From Pseudomonas sp. AFG_SD02_1510_Pfu_092 (GTDB lineage: Bacteria; Pseudomonadota; Gammaproteobacteria; Pseudomonadales; Pseudomonadaceae): a stretch of 64,000 nt of DNA. Under the pieces are notes generated by a model, which made no database searches, was not told the DNA's origin, and was given only the letters and a program-made list of their open reading frames with translations. Where the stretch lies: contig NZ_PUQD01000002.1 of the NCBI RefSeq assembly GCF_003331055.1, positions 62,001-126,000 of the forward strand, read 5' to 3'. A program made the translations under genes and the position numbers. This document shows positions 38,968 through 49,909 of this stretch, one piece after another (within the stretch, counting starts at the first letter, position 1; each line of letters begins with the position of its first letter).

Positions 38968-40182
38968 TTAGTGGGCGGCCCACTCGATCTTGGAGATGTC
39001 AACGCCGTCTTTGTACATGTCCCACAGCGGCGACAGCTCACGCAGTTTGTTCACTGCCTCGCAGACTTTCTGCGCGGCGTAGTCGACCTCTTCTTCGCTG
39101 GTGAAGCGGCCGAAGGAGAAGCGGATCGAGCTGTGCGCCAGTTCGTCGTTGCGGCCCAGGGCGCGCAGCACGTAGGACGGCTCGAGCGAAGCGGAGGTGC
39201 AGGCCGAACCGGACGATACGGCGATGTCCTTCAGCGACATCAGCAGCGATTCGCCTTCGACGTAGTTGAAGCTCAGGTTCAGGTTGTGCGGCACGCGGGC
39301 AGTCTTGCTGCCGTTGACGTACAGCTCTTCGAGGTCCGAGACCTGCTTGAAGAAGCGGTCGCTCAGGGCCTTGATGCGCACGTTCTCGGCGGCCATTTCC
39401 TGCTTGGCGATGGCGAAGGCTTCGCCCATGCCGACGATCTGGTGAGTCGGCAGGGTACCCGAACGCATGCCGCGCTCATGGCCACCGCCGTGAATGATGG
39501 CTTCCAGGCGTACCCGCGGCTTGCGGCTGACGTACAGCGCGCCGATGCCTTTCGGGCCGTAGACCTTGTGCGCCGAGAACGACATCAGGTCGACCTTGAG
39601 CTTTTGCAGGTCGATCTCGACCTTGCCGGCCGACTGGGCGGCATCGACATGGAACAGCACGCCACGCGAGCGGGTCAGCTCACCGATGGCAGCGATGTCG
39701 TTGATCGAGCCGACTTCGTTGTTCACGTGCATCAGCGACACCAGGATGGTGTCATCGCGCAGCACCGCCTCGACCATGGCCGGGGTGACGATACCGTCTT
39801 CGCCTGGCTCGAGGTAGGTGACTTCGAAACCTTCACGCTCCAGCTGGCGAGCGGTGTCGAGGACCGCCTTGTGCTCGATCTTGGAGGTGATGATGTGCTT
39901 GCCCTTGGTCTGATAGAAGTGCGCGACGCCTTTCAGTGCGAGGTTGTCGGACTCGGTGGCACCGCTGGTCCAGACGATTTCGCGCGGATCGGCGTTGATC
40001 AGCTCGGCAACCTGGCGACGACCGTTCTCGACCGCTTCTTCGGCTTTCCAGCCAAAGACGTGGGAGCGCGAAGCCGGGTTACCGAAGTTTCCGTCGACCA
40101 GCAGGCAGTCGGCCATTTTCTGGGCCACGCGTGGGTCGACCGGAGTGGTCGCGGAGTAATCGAGGTAGATCGGCAACTTCAT
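38968..40182 (-). CDS. iscS: Cysteine desulfurase IscS
   Basis: A 404-residue PLP enzyme that takes sulfur from cysteine. It feeds IscU and also tRNA thiolation. The PLP lysine is K206 ([10 protein letters not shown]), and the catalytic cysteine is C328 on the mobile loop ([14 protein letters not shown]). The length is the same as in E. coli. It follows iscR by about 46 bases. Confidence 0.97.
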   Translation of the reverse strand: MKLPIYLDYSATTPVDPRVAQKMADCLLVDGNFGNPASRSHVFGWKAEEAVENGRRQVAELINADPREIVWTSGATESDNLALKGVAHFYQTKGKHIITSKIEHKAVLDTARQLEREGFEVTYLEPGEDGIVTPAMVEAVLRDDTILVSLMHVNNEVGSINDIAAIGELTRSRGVLFHVDAAQSAGKVEIDLQKLKVDLMSFSAHKVYGPKGIGALYVSRKPRVRLEAIIHGGGHERGMRSGTLPTHQIVGMGEAFAIAKQEMAAENVRIKALSDRFFKQVSDLEELYVNGSKTARVPHNLNLSFNYVEGESLLMSLKDIAVSSGSACTSASLEPSYVLRALGRNDELAHSSIRFSFGRFTSEEEVDYAAQKVCEAVNKLRELSPLWDMYKDGVDISKIEWAAH

Positions 40183-40228
40183 TTGTCTCTCCTATCAGGC
40201 GGTGGCGTCGCTCGTCGTCCCGGAGGGC

Positions 40229-40720
40229 TCAATCGACGGCAGACGTCTCAATCTTGTCCAGCTGGGCGGCCCGGCCGGCGAAACGACGCAGGTCCTGGCG
40301 CTGGGCGACTTCCTGCACCTCGCGGCGCATGACGAGGTCGGCCAGGCTGATGCCGCTGAGGAATTCATGGATCTGCTGGCTGAGGTCGCACCACAGGTGG
40401 TGGGTCAGGCAGGTGTCACCGGCATGGCAGTCCCCGAGGCCCTGACAACGGGTGGCATCGACCGATTCGTTGACCGCGTCGATGACCTGGGCCACCTGGA
40501 TGGTTTCCATACCCCGCGACAGCTGGTAGCCACCGCCTGGACCACGCACGCTGGAGACCAGGCTGCTGCGGCGCAGCTTGGCGAACAGCTGTTCCAGATA
40601 AGAAAGGGAAATGCCCTGGCGCTCGGAAATGTCGGCCAAAGACACCGGCCCATGCTGCGCGTGCAACGCCAGGTCGAGCATGGCGGTCACGGCGTATCGG
40701 CCTTTGGTAGTCAGTCGCAT
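40229..40720 (-). CDS. iscR: Iron-sulfur-responsive regulator IscR
   Basis: A 163-residue Rrf2-family regulator. The winged helix lies at residues 1-70 ([20 protein letters not shown]). The cluster ligands are C92, C98, C104 and H107, at the same numbers as in E. coli. With a 2Fe-2S cluster it represses the isc operon through type 1 sites. One such site is visible upstream of its start, so autoregulation is expected. Confidence 0.97.
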   Translation of the reverse strand: MRLTTKGRYAVTAMLDLALHAQHGPVSLADISERQGISLSYLEQLFAKLRRSSLVSSVRGPGGGYQLSRGMETIQVAQVIDAVNESVDATRCQGLGDCHAGDTCLTHHLWCDLSQQIHEFLSGISLADLVMRREVQEVAQRQDLRRFAGRAAQLDKIETSAVD

Positions 40721-40757
40721 GGCTATTGGGTACCACGGGAGTTACAGGATGTGAGCG

Positions 40758-40790
40758 AGTATGCGATTCCCGAGCATTTAAGTCAACTAT
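40758..40790 (-). promoter_or_regulatory. iscR promoter with type 1 IscR operator
   Basis: On the minus strand the -35 is TTGACT (40786-40781) and the -10 is CATACT (40763-40758), with a 17-base spacer. Positions 40766-40790 match the 25-base type 1 IscR site: the first half ATAGTTGACT fits the consensus at all ten positions, the second half GCTCGGGAAT at seven of ten. The operator covers the -35 box and the spacer, a suitable place for repression. Confidence 0.75.
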
Positions 40791-40849
40791 TAGACCTAGT
40801 GCTTTAGTCGGGTTTGCATCCGGGAGGCGGGCGCGATTGTAGCAGACGA

Positions 40850-40869
40850 GGGGCGTGAGCACACGCCCC
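40850..40869 (-). terminator. Weak hairpin after cysE
   Basis: GGGGCGTG, loop of four, CACGCCCC, about 30 bases after the cysE stop. It has no run of T on the leftward side, so terminator activity is uncertain. Confidence 0.4.
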
Positions 40870-40899
40870 GTATGTCACCGGGCCTTCAGCGCGGCGCAA

Positions 40900-41685
40900 T
40901 CAATGCGACTGGGTGTCGCGCTGGGCCACCTGCGCCACTTCCTTGAAGTCATCCTCCGGCAGCGCCGGCAACTCCTTGGCACAGTAATCGCTACCCATCC
41001 TGGTCAGGGCGCCGCACATGCCCTCCAGCCGCTCGTCGACTGCCTGCAGGTGGTCGAGCATCTGGCCAATGGCACGCGCCACCGGGTCGGGCATGTCGCC
41101 GCTGACACCATAGGCATCGAAACCGATCTTTTCCGCCATGGCCTTGCGCTTGGCCTCGATACCGTCATCTTCGCTCTTGACGATGATTCGCCCCGGGATG
41201 CCTACCGCCGTGGCGCCGGCCGGTACCGCCTTGGTCACCACCGCATTGGAACCGATCTTGGCGCCGGCACCGACGGTGAACGGGCCCAGCACCTTGGCCC
41301 CTGCCCCGACCACCACACCGTTTTCCAGGGTGGGGTGGCGCTTGCCCTTGTTCCAGCTGGTGCCGCCCAGGGTCACGCCCTGGTAAAGGGTGACATCGTC
41401 GCCGATCTCGGCGGTTTCGCCGATGACGATGCCCATGCCATGGTCAATGAAGAAACGTCGACCGATGGTGGCGCCGGGGTGGATCTCGATACCGGTCAGC
41501 CAGCGCCCGAAGTTCGATACCAGGCGCGCCAGCCACTTGAAGTCGCGCTTCCACAGGGCATTGCCCAGGCGGTGCAGCCAGATGGCGTGCATGCCCGGGT
41601 AGCAGGTCAGCACCTCGAAGGCGTTGCGCGCGGCCGGGTCACGATGGAATACGCTTTGAATATCTTCACGCAGGCGTTCGAACAT
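40900..41685 (-). CDS. cysE: Serine O-acetyltransferase
   Basis: A 261-residue enzyme making O-acetylserine, the cysteine precursor. The left-handed beta-helix of hexapeptide repeats is clear ([20 protein letters not shown], then [20 protein letters not shown] and [20 protein letters not shown]). The catalytic histidine region is DHGMG. It lies between trmJ and iscR, so sulfur supply sits next to the cluster-assembly operon. It starts 3 bases after the trmJ stop. Confidence 0.95.
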   Translation of the reverse strand: MFERLREDIQSVFHRDPAARNAFEVLTCYPGMHAIWLHRLGNALWKRDFKWLARLVSNFGRWLTGIEIHPGATIGRRFFIDHGMGIVIGETAEIGDDVTLYQGVTLGGTSWNKGKRHPTLENGVVVGAGAKVLGPFTVGAGAKIGSNAVVTKAVPAGATAVGIPGRIIVKSEDDGIEAKRKAMAEKIGFDAYGVSGDMPDPVARAIGQMLDHLQAVDERLEGMCGALTRMGSDYCAKELPALPEDDFKEVAQVAQRDTQSH

Positions 41686-41688
41686 CTG

Positions 41689-42444
41689 TCAGTCCTTCCG
41701 TTTATGCGGCTCGCCCCGGACCACTTTCTGGGTCTCGGTAAGGATGCCGCGCAAAATGCTCATTTCCGAACGTTCTACCGCGACCCGCCCATACAGCCGG
41801 CGCAGGCGCGGCATCAGGTGCTTGGGCTTGTCGGGGTCGAGGAAGCCGATGCCGACCAGGGTCTTTTCCAGGTGGTCGTAGAACAGCTCCATTTCGTCCA
41901 TGGTCGCCAGCTCGCTGGCGTCAACCTTCTCGACCTTGCCCGGCGCCTCACCAGCGGCCAGCCAGGCCATGCGCACCTCGTAAGAGAGCACTTGGACAGC
42001 GGCCGCCAGGTTCAGCGAGCTGAAGTCGGGGTTGGAGGGAATGTGCACGTGGAAGTGACATCGCTGCAGTTCTTCGTTGGTCAGGCCGGCGTGTTCGCGG
42101 CCGAACACCAGGGCGATTTCCTCGCCACCGTTGGCATGCTCCACCGCCTTGGCCCCGCATTCGCGCGGGCCGATCAGCGGCCAGGGGATGCTCCGCTCGC
42201 GGGCGCTGGTGCCCATCACCAGGTTGCAGCCGACCAGCGCCTGCTCGAGGCTGTCGACCACCTGGGCGTTGTCCAGCACATCGTCGGCGCCCGAGGCGCG
42301 TGCACTGGCATCCACGGCTGGGAACTCTTTCGGCTGCACCAGCACCAGACGCGACAAGCCCATGTTTTTCATGGCTCGTGCAGCGCCGCCGATGTTGCCG
42401 GGGTGGCTGGTATTGACCAGAACAACACGAATATTTTGCAGCAA
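41689..42444 (-). CDS. trmJ: tRNA (Cm/Um32) 2'-O-methyltransferase TrmJ
   Basis: A SPOUT-class methyltransferase of about 251 residues that modifies tRNA position 32. The N-terminus is LQNIRVVLVNTSHPGNIGGA, and the knot motifs are ALVFGREHAGLTNEEL and HIPSNPDFSSLNLAAAVQV. The start is uncertain: TTG at 42444 gives the family N-terminus, while an ATG at 42540 adds 32 unrelated residues. It is divergent from suhB and precedes cysE. Confidence 0.92.
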   Translation of the reverse strand: MLQNIRVVLVNTSHPGNIGGAARAMKNMGLSRLVLVQPKEFPAVDASARASGADDVLDNAQVVDSLEQALVGCNLVMGTSARERSIPWPLIGPRECGAKAVEHANGGEEIALVFGREHAGLTNEELQRCHFHVHIPSNPDFSSLNLAAAVQVLSYEVRMAWLAAGEAPGKVEKVDASELATMDEMELFYDHLEKTLVGIGFLDPDKPKHLMPRLRRLYGRVAVERSEMSILRGILTETQKVVRGEPHKRKD

Positions 42445-42550
42445 GGTGTTGTGCTCACAGATGCAGGAATCAGGGGCTTCGATCTTACAGAACCGACAGA
42501 CGTAACGCCATGAAAGCAAATGTGACACTTCTGCCGCCAAACTTTTCTGT

Positions 42551-42556
42551 TAGAAT
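42551..42556 (+). promoter_or_regulatory. Possible -10 box of suhB
   Basis: TAGAAT lies 40 bases before the suhB ATG. A good -35 is not evident (TTCTGC at 16 bases), so only the -10 is proposed. Confidence 0.3.
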
Positions 42557-42595
42557 GATCGGCTTTCTTCTTTAACATCTCCAGGTGACCCGCCC

Positions 42596-43414
42596 ATGCA
42601 GCCTATGCTGAATATCGCCCTGCGCGCCGCTCGCAGCGCCAGTGAACTGATTTTCCGCTCCATCGAACGCCTGGATAGCATCAAGGTCGATGAGAAAGAG
42701 GCCAAGGATTACGTTTCCGAAGTCGATCGCGCCGCCGAGCAGAGCATCGTCAATGCCCTGCGCAAGGCCTACCCGAACCACTCCATCCAGGGCGAGGAAA
42801 CCGGCCTGCACGCGGGTAGCGGCGAAGAAGGCAAGGACTACCTGTGGATCATCGACCCGCTGGACGGCACCACCAACTTCTTGCGCGGCATCCCCCACTT
42901 CGCGGTCAGCATCGCCTGCAAATACCGTGGCCGCCTTGAACACGCCGTCATCGTCGACCCGGTTCGCCAGGAAGAATTCACCGCCAGCCGTGGCCGTGGC
43001 GCCCAACTCAACGGCCGCCGCCTGCGTGTAAGCTCGCGCACCAGCCTGGAAGGCGCCCTGCTGGGCACCGGCTTCCCGTTCCGTGACAGCCAGATGGCCG
43101 AACTGGACAACTACCTGGGCATGTTCCGCGCCCTGACCGGCCAGACCGCCGGCATCCGTCGCGCCGGTTCCGCCAGCCTGGACCTGGCCTACGTCGCCGC
43201 TGGCCGTTTCGACGCCTTCTGGGAGTCGGGCCTGTCCGAATGGGACATGGCCGCCGGCGTGCTGCTGATCCAGGAAGCGGGCGGCTTGGTGAGCGACTTC
43301 AACGGTGGCCACGACTTCCTCGAGAAGGGCCACATCGTTGCGGGCAACATCAAGTGCTTCAAGGCTGTGCTGACGGCCATCCAGCCGCACCTGCCAGAAA
43401 ACATGAAGCGCTAA
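42596..43414 (+). CDS. suhB: Inositol monophosphatase family protein SuhB
   Basis: A 272-residue Mg-dependent phosphatase fold. The metal-binding motifs are GEETG, WIIDPLDGTTNFLRG and SEWDMAAGVLLIQEAGG. In E. coli SuhB also joins the rRNA antitermination complex and helps ribosome maturation; in P. aeruginosa it affects virulence regulation. AGGTGA precedes the ATG. A strong terminator follows. Confidence 0.94.
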   Translation: MQPMLNIALRAARSASELIFRSIERLDSIKVDEKEAKDYVSEVDRAAEQSIVNALRKAYPNHSIQGEETGLHAGSGEEGKDYLWIIDPLDGTTNFLRGIPHFAVSIACKYRGRLEHAVIVDPVRQEEFTASRGRGAQLNGRRLRVSSRTSLEGALLGTGFPFRDSQMAELDNYLGMFRALTGQTAGIRRAGSASLDLAYVAAGRFDAFWESGLSEWDMAAGVLLIQEAGGLVSDFNGGHDFLEKGHIVAGNIKCFKAVLTAIQPHLPENMKR

Positions 43415-43435
43415 GCGCGGATTGCCGGCAAACAG

Positions 43436-43473
43436 AAAAGCACCCCTCGGGGGCCCCTCGGGGTGCTTTTTTG
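43436..43473 (+). terminator. Rho-independent terminator of suhB
   Basis: AAAAGCACCCC and GGGGTGCTTTTTT flank a G/C-rich loop. The T-run follows directly. It starts about 20 bases after suhB. Confidence 0.9.
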
Positions 43474-43496
43474 TGCCTGACAGTTTTGCATTGCCT

Positions 43497-43583
43497 GTAC
43501 CGGCCTCTTCGCGGGGAAACCCGCTCCCACAGGATTGTGCGATCACTGTGGGAGCGGGTTCACCCGCGAAGAGGCCGGTACAG
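43497..43583. repeat. REP pair (inverted) between convergent genes
   Basis: CTTCGCGGGGAAACCCGCTC and GAGCGGGTTCACCCGCGAAG with outer matching arms TACCGGCCT/AGGCCGGTA, giving one long imperfect dyad between suhB and the glycine-zipper gene. Confidence 0.9.
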
Positions 43584-43593
43584 GCAACTCAAA

Positions 43594-44136
43594 TTACTGG
43601 CCGGCTTCACTCAGGATCAGCTTGCCATTCTTGTCCACCGGAATGGTCGACCCGGGCTCGCGGTCCATCTTCACCTGCCCTACCTGGTCGCCAAGGGTGT
43701 ACTTGACGTTGTAGCCGACCACTTTCTCACTGATGTCGTTGACCGTATTGCAGCGGGTTTGCGTGGTGGTGTAGGTGTCACGCTCCTGCATGCCTTCCTG
43801 CACCTTGTTACCGGCATAACCACCACCCACCGCACCGGCTACGGTGGCGATCTTCTTGCCGGTGCCACCACCGATCTGGTTACCAAGCAGGCCACCGGCA
43901 ATGGCACCCACTACGGTGCCGGCGATCTGGTGCTGGTCTTTGACCGGCGCCTGCCGCGTCACGGCGACGTCCTTGCACACCTCACGAGGGGTTTTCACCT
44001 GCTGTTTGATCGGTTGCACGTCGGTGACCTGCGCATATTCAGGCCCCTTGTTGACCAAGCTGTAGGTCGCGACAGCACCTCCGGCAGTCACACCGACAGC
44101 ACCCAGTACCGCACCCACCAGCATTGATTTGTTCAC
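43594..44136 (-). CDS. Glycine-zipper 2TM domain envelope protein
   Basis: A 180-residue protein. The N-terminal hydrophobic segment MLVGAVLGAVGVTAGGAVAT could be an uncleaved anchor or signal. The glycine-zipper region is GTVVGAIAGGLLGNQIGGGT, then GKKIATVAGAVGGGYAGNKV. It ends with a soluble part containing two or three cysteines in total. Similar proteins (SlyB, Rickettsia 17 kDa antigen) sit in the outer membrane, but no lipobox is visible here. The start is GTG at 44136 with GGAGG upstream. It is a single gene. Confidence 0.8.
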   Translation of the reverse strand: MNKSMLVGAVLGAVGVTAGGAVATYSLVNKGPEYAQVTDVQPIKQQVKTPREVCKDVAVTRQAPVKDQHQIAGTVVGAIAGGLLGNQIGGGTGKKIATVAGAVGGGYAGNKVQEGMQERDTYTTTQTRCNTVNDISEKVVGYNVKYTLGDQVGQVKMDREPGSTIPVDKNGKLILSEAGQ

Positions 44137-44192
44137 ATGAACCTCCTGATCACAACCCGCGGGTCCGACCCGCCTTCTCCCAGCCTTGGAGC

Positions 44193-44226
44193 AAAAAAAA
44201 AGGCGCAAGTTCAACACTTGCGCCTT
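44193..44226 (-). terminator. Rho-independent terminator of the yajC-secD-secF operon
   Basis: Read leftward, AAGGCGCAAG, loop TGTTGAA, CTTGCGCCTT followed by a run of T. It is the strongest terminator in the window, about 30 bases after secF. Confidence 0.93.
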
Positions 44227-44255
44227 GGTTGCCGCCAAACGGCGTGAGGCAAGCC

Positions 44256-45164
44256 TTACGGACGGTCGTCCACACCGTCGGTCTTGGCCGGCGGAATCAG
44301 GTCTTCGCTGCTCAGGTTCAGCCAGATCAGTACCACGTTGGCGATGTAGATCGACGAGTAGGTACCGGCCATGACGCCGATGAACAGCGCCAGCGAGAAA
44401 CCGAACAGGTTGTCACCACCGAAGAACAGCAGCGCGGCGATGGCCAGCAAGGTCGAAACCGAGGTGGCGATGGTGCGCAGCAGGGTCTGGGTGGTGGAAA
44501 CGTTGATGTTCTCGATCAGCGAGGCCTTGCGCATGACGCGGAAGTTCTCGCGCACCCGGTCGAACACGACGATGGTGTCGTTCAGCGAGTAGCCGATGAT
44601 CGCCAGCACTGCCGCCAGTACCGTCAGGTCGAAGGTGATCTGGAAGAACGACAGGATACCCAGGGTCACCACCACGTCGTGGATCAGCGAAACGATCGCG
44701 CCCACGGCGAACTTCCACTGGAAGCGGAAGGCCAGGTAGATGAGGATGCCGCCCAGTGCCAGGAGCATGCCCATGCCACCCTGGTCGCGCAGTTCTTCAC
44801 CCACCTGCGGCCCGACGAACTCGACACGCTTGACCTTGGCCGGGTTGTCGCCGCCAGCCCTCTGCAGGGCTTCAGCCACCTTGTTGCCCAGCTGCGGGTC
44901 ATCGCCCGGCATGCGCACCAGCAAGTCGGTAGTGGCGCCGAAGCTCTGCACCACCGCCTCGTGGAAGCCGGAATTGACCAGCTCGGCACGCACCGCCTTG
45001 AGGTCGGCCGGGCGCTCGTAGGTCAGCTCGATCAGCGTACCGCCGGTGAAGTCCAGGCCGAAGTTCAGGCCCTTCTGCCACCAGCTGAACAGCGCCAGCA
45101 CGGTGAGGAGCACGGTAATGGCGAACGCGACATTGCGCACGCCCATGAAATTGATGGTTTTCAT
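44256..45164 (-). CDS. secF: Protein translocase subunit SecF
   Basis: A 302-residue inner-membrane protein that uses proton motive force with SecD to complete export. It begins MKTINFMGVRNVAFAITVLL (helix 1), followed by the first periplasmic domain (GLNFGLDFTGGTLIELTYER). The C-terminal five-helix RND-like region contains GYSLNDTIVVFDRVRENFRV. I chose the ATG at 45164, with GGGAGC upstream, 10 bases after the secD stop. Confidence 0.96.
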   Translation of the reverse strand: MKTINFMGVRNVAFAITVLLTVLALFSWWQKGLNFGLDFTGGTLIELTYERPADLKAVRAELVNSGFHEAVVQSFGATTDLLVRMPGDDPQLGNKVAEALQRAGGDNPAKVKRVEFVGPQVGEELRDQGGMGMLLALGGILIYLAFRFQWKFAVGAIVSLIHDVVVTLGILSFFQITFDLTVLAAVLAIIGYSLNDTIVVFDRVRENFRVMRKASLIENINVSTTQTLLRTIATSVSTLLAIAALLFFGGDNLFGFSLALFIGVMAGTYSSIYIANVVLIWLNLSSEDLIPPAKTDGVDDRP

Positions 45165-45174
45165 CGCAGCTCCC

Positions 45175-47040
45175 TCAAACCCACAGCTTCTTGATGTCAC
45201 GCCCGCCGCAGGTCAGGTTGACCATTGCACGGGTCACCATGACGGCGGTGAACATCGAGGTGAAAATCCCGAGGGACATGGTGACCGCAAAGCCCTTGAC
45301 CGGGCCGGTTCCCATGGCGAACAGGATGCCGCCGACCAGCAGGCTTGTCAGGTTGGCGTCGATGATCGCGGTGTAGGCGCGGTTGAAGCCTTCGTGGATG
45401 GCGCGCTGCACCGACATGCCGGCGTTCAGCTCTTCGCGAATACGCGAGAAGATCAGCACGTTGGCGTCCACCGCCATACCCATGGTCAACACGATACCGG
45501 CAATACCCGGCAGGGTCAGGGTGGCGCCCAGCAGCGACATCAGCGCCAGCAGCAGGACCATGTTGCCCGCCAGGGCGATGGTGGCGATCACACCGAAGGC
45601 GCGGTAGATGGCGATGATGAACAGCGAGACGAACAGCATCCCCCACAGCGACGCATCGATACCCTTGGTGATGTTGTCGGCACCCAGGCTTGGGCCGATG
45701 GTACGTTCTTCAGCGAAGTACATCGGTGCAGCCAGGCCACCGGCACGCAGCAGCAGGGCCAGTTCAGACGATTCGCCCTGGCCGTTCAGGCCGGTGATGC
45801 GGAACTGGCTGCCCAGTGGCGACTGGATGGTCGCCAGGCTGATGATCTTCTTCTCTTCCTGGAAGCTCTGTACGGCAACGTCCTTCTCGACGCCATCGAC
45901 GGTCTGCTTGACGTAGCGGGTGATCGGCTTCTGCTCGATGAAGATCACCGCCATGCTGCGGCCGACGTTGCTGCGGGTGGCACGGGTCATCAGCTCGCCG
46001 CCGTGGCCATCCAGGCGGATGTTCACCTGCGGGCGGCCCTGCTCGTCGAAGCTGGCCTGGGCGTCGGTCACCTGGTCACCGGTGATGATCAGGCCGCGCT
46101 CGACAGCGGCGGAACGGCCGCCTTCACGGAACTCGAACACCTCGGTGGTGGCCTTGGACGCGCCAGGCTCAGCACCGAAACGGAACTCCAGGTTGGCGGT
46201 TTTGCCGAGAATACGCTTGGCTTCGGCAGTGTCCTGCACGCCTGGCAGCTCGACCACGATACGGTTGGCGCCCTGGCGCTGGACCAGCGGCTCGGCCACG
46301 CCCAGCTCGTTGACACGGTTGCGGACGGTGGTGAGGTTCTGCTTGATCGAGTATTCGCGGATCTCGGCGACTTTCGCCTGGGTCAGCGCCAGACGCAGCA
46401 CCGCCAGCTCGTTACGCTCGGTGGTGGTCAGGTCGAAATCATTGAAATTCTTGCGGATCAGGGCACGTGCCTGCTCGCGGGTAGCATCGTCAGCGAAGCC
46501 CAGCATGATGCCGCCATCCTGCTGAGGCAGGCTGCGGTAGCGGATGCGCTCTTTGCGCAGCAAGGTCTTGACCTCGCCTTCGTAGACTTTCATGCGGGCA
46601 CTCATGGCCTTGTCCATGTCCACTTCCAGCAGGAAGTGCACACCACCGGACAGGTCCAGGCCCAGCTTCATCGGGCTTGCACCCAGGTTGCGCAACCATT
46701 GCGGGGTAGTCTGGGCCAGGTTCAGGGCCACGACGTAATCATCGCCCAGTGCCTTGCGCACTACATCCTTGGCTGGCAGCTGGTCTTCCTGACTGGTCAG
46801 GCGGATCAGCCCGCTGCCCTTCTCACCCAGGCTCACGCCCTTCACGGCGATGTTGGCATCGCCCAGCGCCTTGCTGACGCGGTCGAGGTCGGCCTGGTTA
46901 ACCTGCAGCGCCGAGCTGGCACCGCTGATCTGCACCGCCGGATCATCCGGATAGAGGTTGGGAGCGGAATAAATAAAACCGATCGCCAGTACCACCAGGA
47001 TCAGTGCGTATTTCCACAGAGGGTATTTGTTCAGCATCAC
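45175..47040 (-). CDS. secD: Protein translocase subunit SecD
   Basis: A 621-residue translocase subunit with six helices. It starts MMLNKYPLWKYALILVVLAI; the large periplasmic P1 domain carries GLDLSGGVHFLLEVDMDKAM. The C-terminal RND part contains GMAVDANVLIFSRIREELNA, with the conserved aspartate for proton movement. It lies between yajC and secF, as usual. Confidence 0.97.
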   Translation of the reverse strand: MMLNKYPLWKYALILVVLAIGFIYSAPNLYPDDPAVQISGASSALQVNQADLDRVSKALGDANIAVKGVSLGEKGSGLIRLTSQEDQLPAKDVVRKALGDDYVVALNLAQTTPQWLRNLGASPMKLGLDLSGGVHFLLEVDMDKAMSARMKVYEGEVKTLLRKERIRYRSLPQQDGGIMLGFADDATREQARALIRKNFNDFDLTTTERNELAVLRLALTQAKVAEIREYSIKQNLTTVRNRVNELGVAEPLVQRQGANRIVVELPGVQDTAEAKRILGKTANLEFRFGAEPGASKATTEVFEFREGGRSAAVERGLIITGDQVTDAQASFDEQGRPQVNIRLDGHGGELMTRATRSNVGRSMAVIFIEQKPITRYVKQTVDGVEKDVAVQSFQEEKKIISLATIQSPLGSQFRITGLNGQGESSELALLLRAGGLAAPMYFAEERTIGPSLGADNITKGIDASLWGMLFVSLFIIAIYRAFGVIATIALAGNMVLLLALMSLLGATLTLPGIAGIVLTMGMAVDANVLIFSRIREELNAGMSVQRAIHEGFNRAYTAIIDANLTSLLVGGILFAMGTGPVKGFAVTMSLGIFTSMFTAVMVTRAMVNLTCGGRDIKKLWV

Positions 47041-47057
47041 GCCGCCCGTTCAAGACG

Positions 47058-47078
47058 CGGGGCGCGTTGCGCGCCCCG
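47058..47078. other. Perfect G/C hairpin between yajC and secD
   Basis: CGGGGCGCG, loop TTG, CGCGCCCCG: nine base pairs and three-base loop in the 60-base gap. There is no T-run. It could stabilise mRNA or attenuate downstream secD expression. Confidence 0.7.
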
Positions 47079-47100
47079 ACTGGAAAGAAAAACCGGTAAC

Positions 47101-47436
47101 TCAGATAGCCTTGAGCGTACCTTTCGGCAGGGTGGCCGCGATGGCACCCTTCTGGAACTTCAGTTCGACGCTGTCGGAAACTTCCAGCACAACGAAATCA
47201 TCGGAAACCTTGACGATCTTGCCGGCGATACCGCCGTTGGTGACAACTTCGTCACCCTTCTGCAAGTTGCTCAGCAGGTTCTTCTGCTCTTTGGCACGCT
47301 TGGCCTGCGGGCGCCAGATCATCAGGTAGAAGATGACCAGGAAACCGACCAGGAAAATCCACTCGAAGCCGGTACCGGCTGGGCCGGCGGCAGGTGCTGC
47401 AGCGTCCGCGTAGGCGGCGGGGATCAAGAAGCTCAT
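47101..47436 (-). CDS. yajC: Sec translocon accessory protein YajC
   Basis: A 111-residue single-helix protein of the SecDF-YajC complex. The helix is FEWIFLVGFLVIFYLMIW, then the family motif RPQAKRAKEQKNLLSNLQKG and DEVVTNGGIAGKIVKVSDDF. A proline/alanine-rich leader precedes the helix. It starts about 42 bases after tgt. Confidence 0.96.
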   Translation of the reverse strand: MSFLIPAAYADAAAPAAGPAGTGFEWIFLVGFLVIFYLMIWRPQAKRAKEQKNLLSNLQKGDEVVTNGGIAGKIVKVSDDFVVLEVSDSVELKFQKGAIAATLPKGTLKAI

Positions 47437-47478
47437 TGGGCACTCCTAATGTAATTTTCTAATAATGGATGCAGACAG

Positions 47479-49658
<2,180 letters not shown>

Positions 49659-49725
49659 GATGATGTTCGGTTCGGCAGGGCCGGGAAGTTTAGCCCAATG
49701 CGTGAAAATTGACCATGAAAGCCGA

Positions 49726-49754
49726 TTGACCGACCAGCGGCGCCTCTCTATACT
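49726..49754 (+). promoter_or_regulatory. Promoter of tRNA-Leu
   Basis: TTGACC at 49726-49731 and TATACT at 49749-49754, 17-base spacer. The downstream GCGCGCC stretch resembles a stringent-control discriminator, common for stable RNA genes. Confidence 0.85.
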
Positions 49755-49765
49755 GCGCGCCACAA

Positions 49766-49850
49766 GCCCTGATGGCGGAATTGGTAGACGCGGCGGATTC
49801 AAAATCCGTTTTCGAAAGGAGTGGGAGTTCGAGTCTCCCTCGGGGCACCA
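49766..49850 (+). tRNA. tRNA-Leu (CAA)
   Basis: 85 bases including the encoded CCA. The acceptor arm pairs GCCCTGA with TCGGGGC. The anticodon loop is TTCAAAA, giving anticodon CAA, which reads UUG. The long variable arm (class II tRNA) fits leucine. T-arm sequence GTTCGAGTC is present. A U-rich terminator hairpin follows. Confidence 0.95.
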
Positions 49851-49858
49851 AGATCCGG

Positions 49859-49886
49859 AAAAACCGACCTTATGGTCGGTTTTTTT
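49859..49886 (+). terminator. Terminator of tRNA-Leu
   Basis: AAACCGACC, loop TTAT, GGTCGGTTT followed by more T. It begins 9 bases after the CCA end. Confidence 0.92.
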
Positions 49887-49909
49887 GTGCCTGCGATTTC
49901 AGCCTCCCA

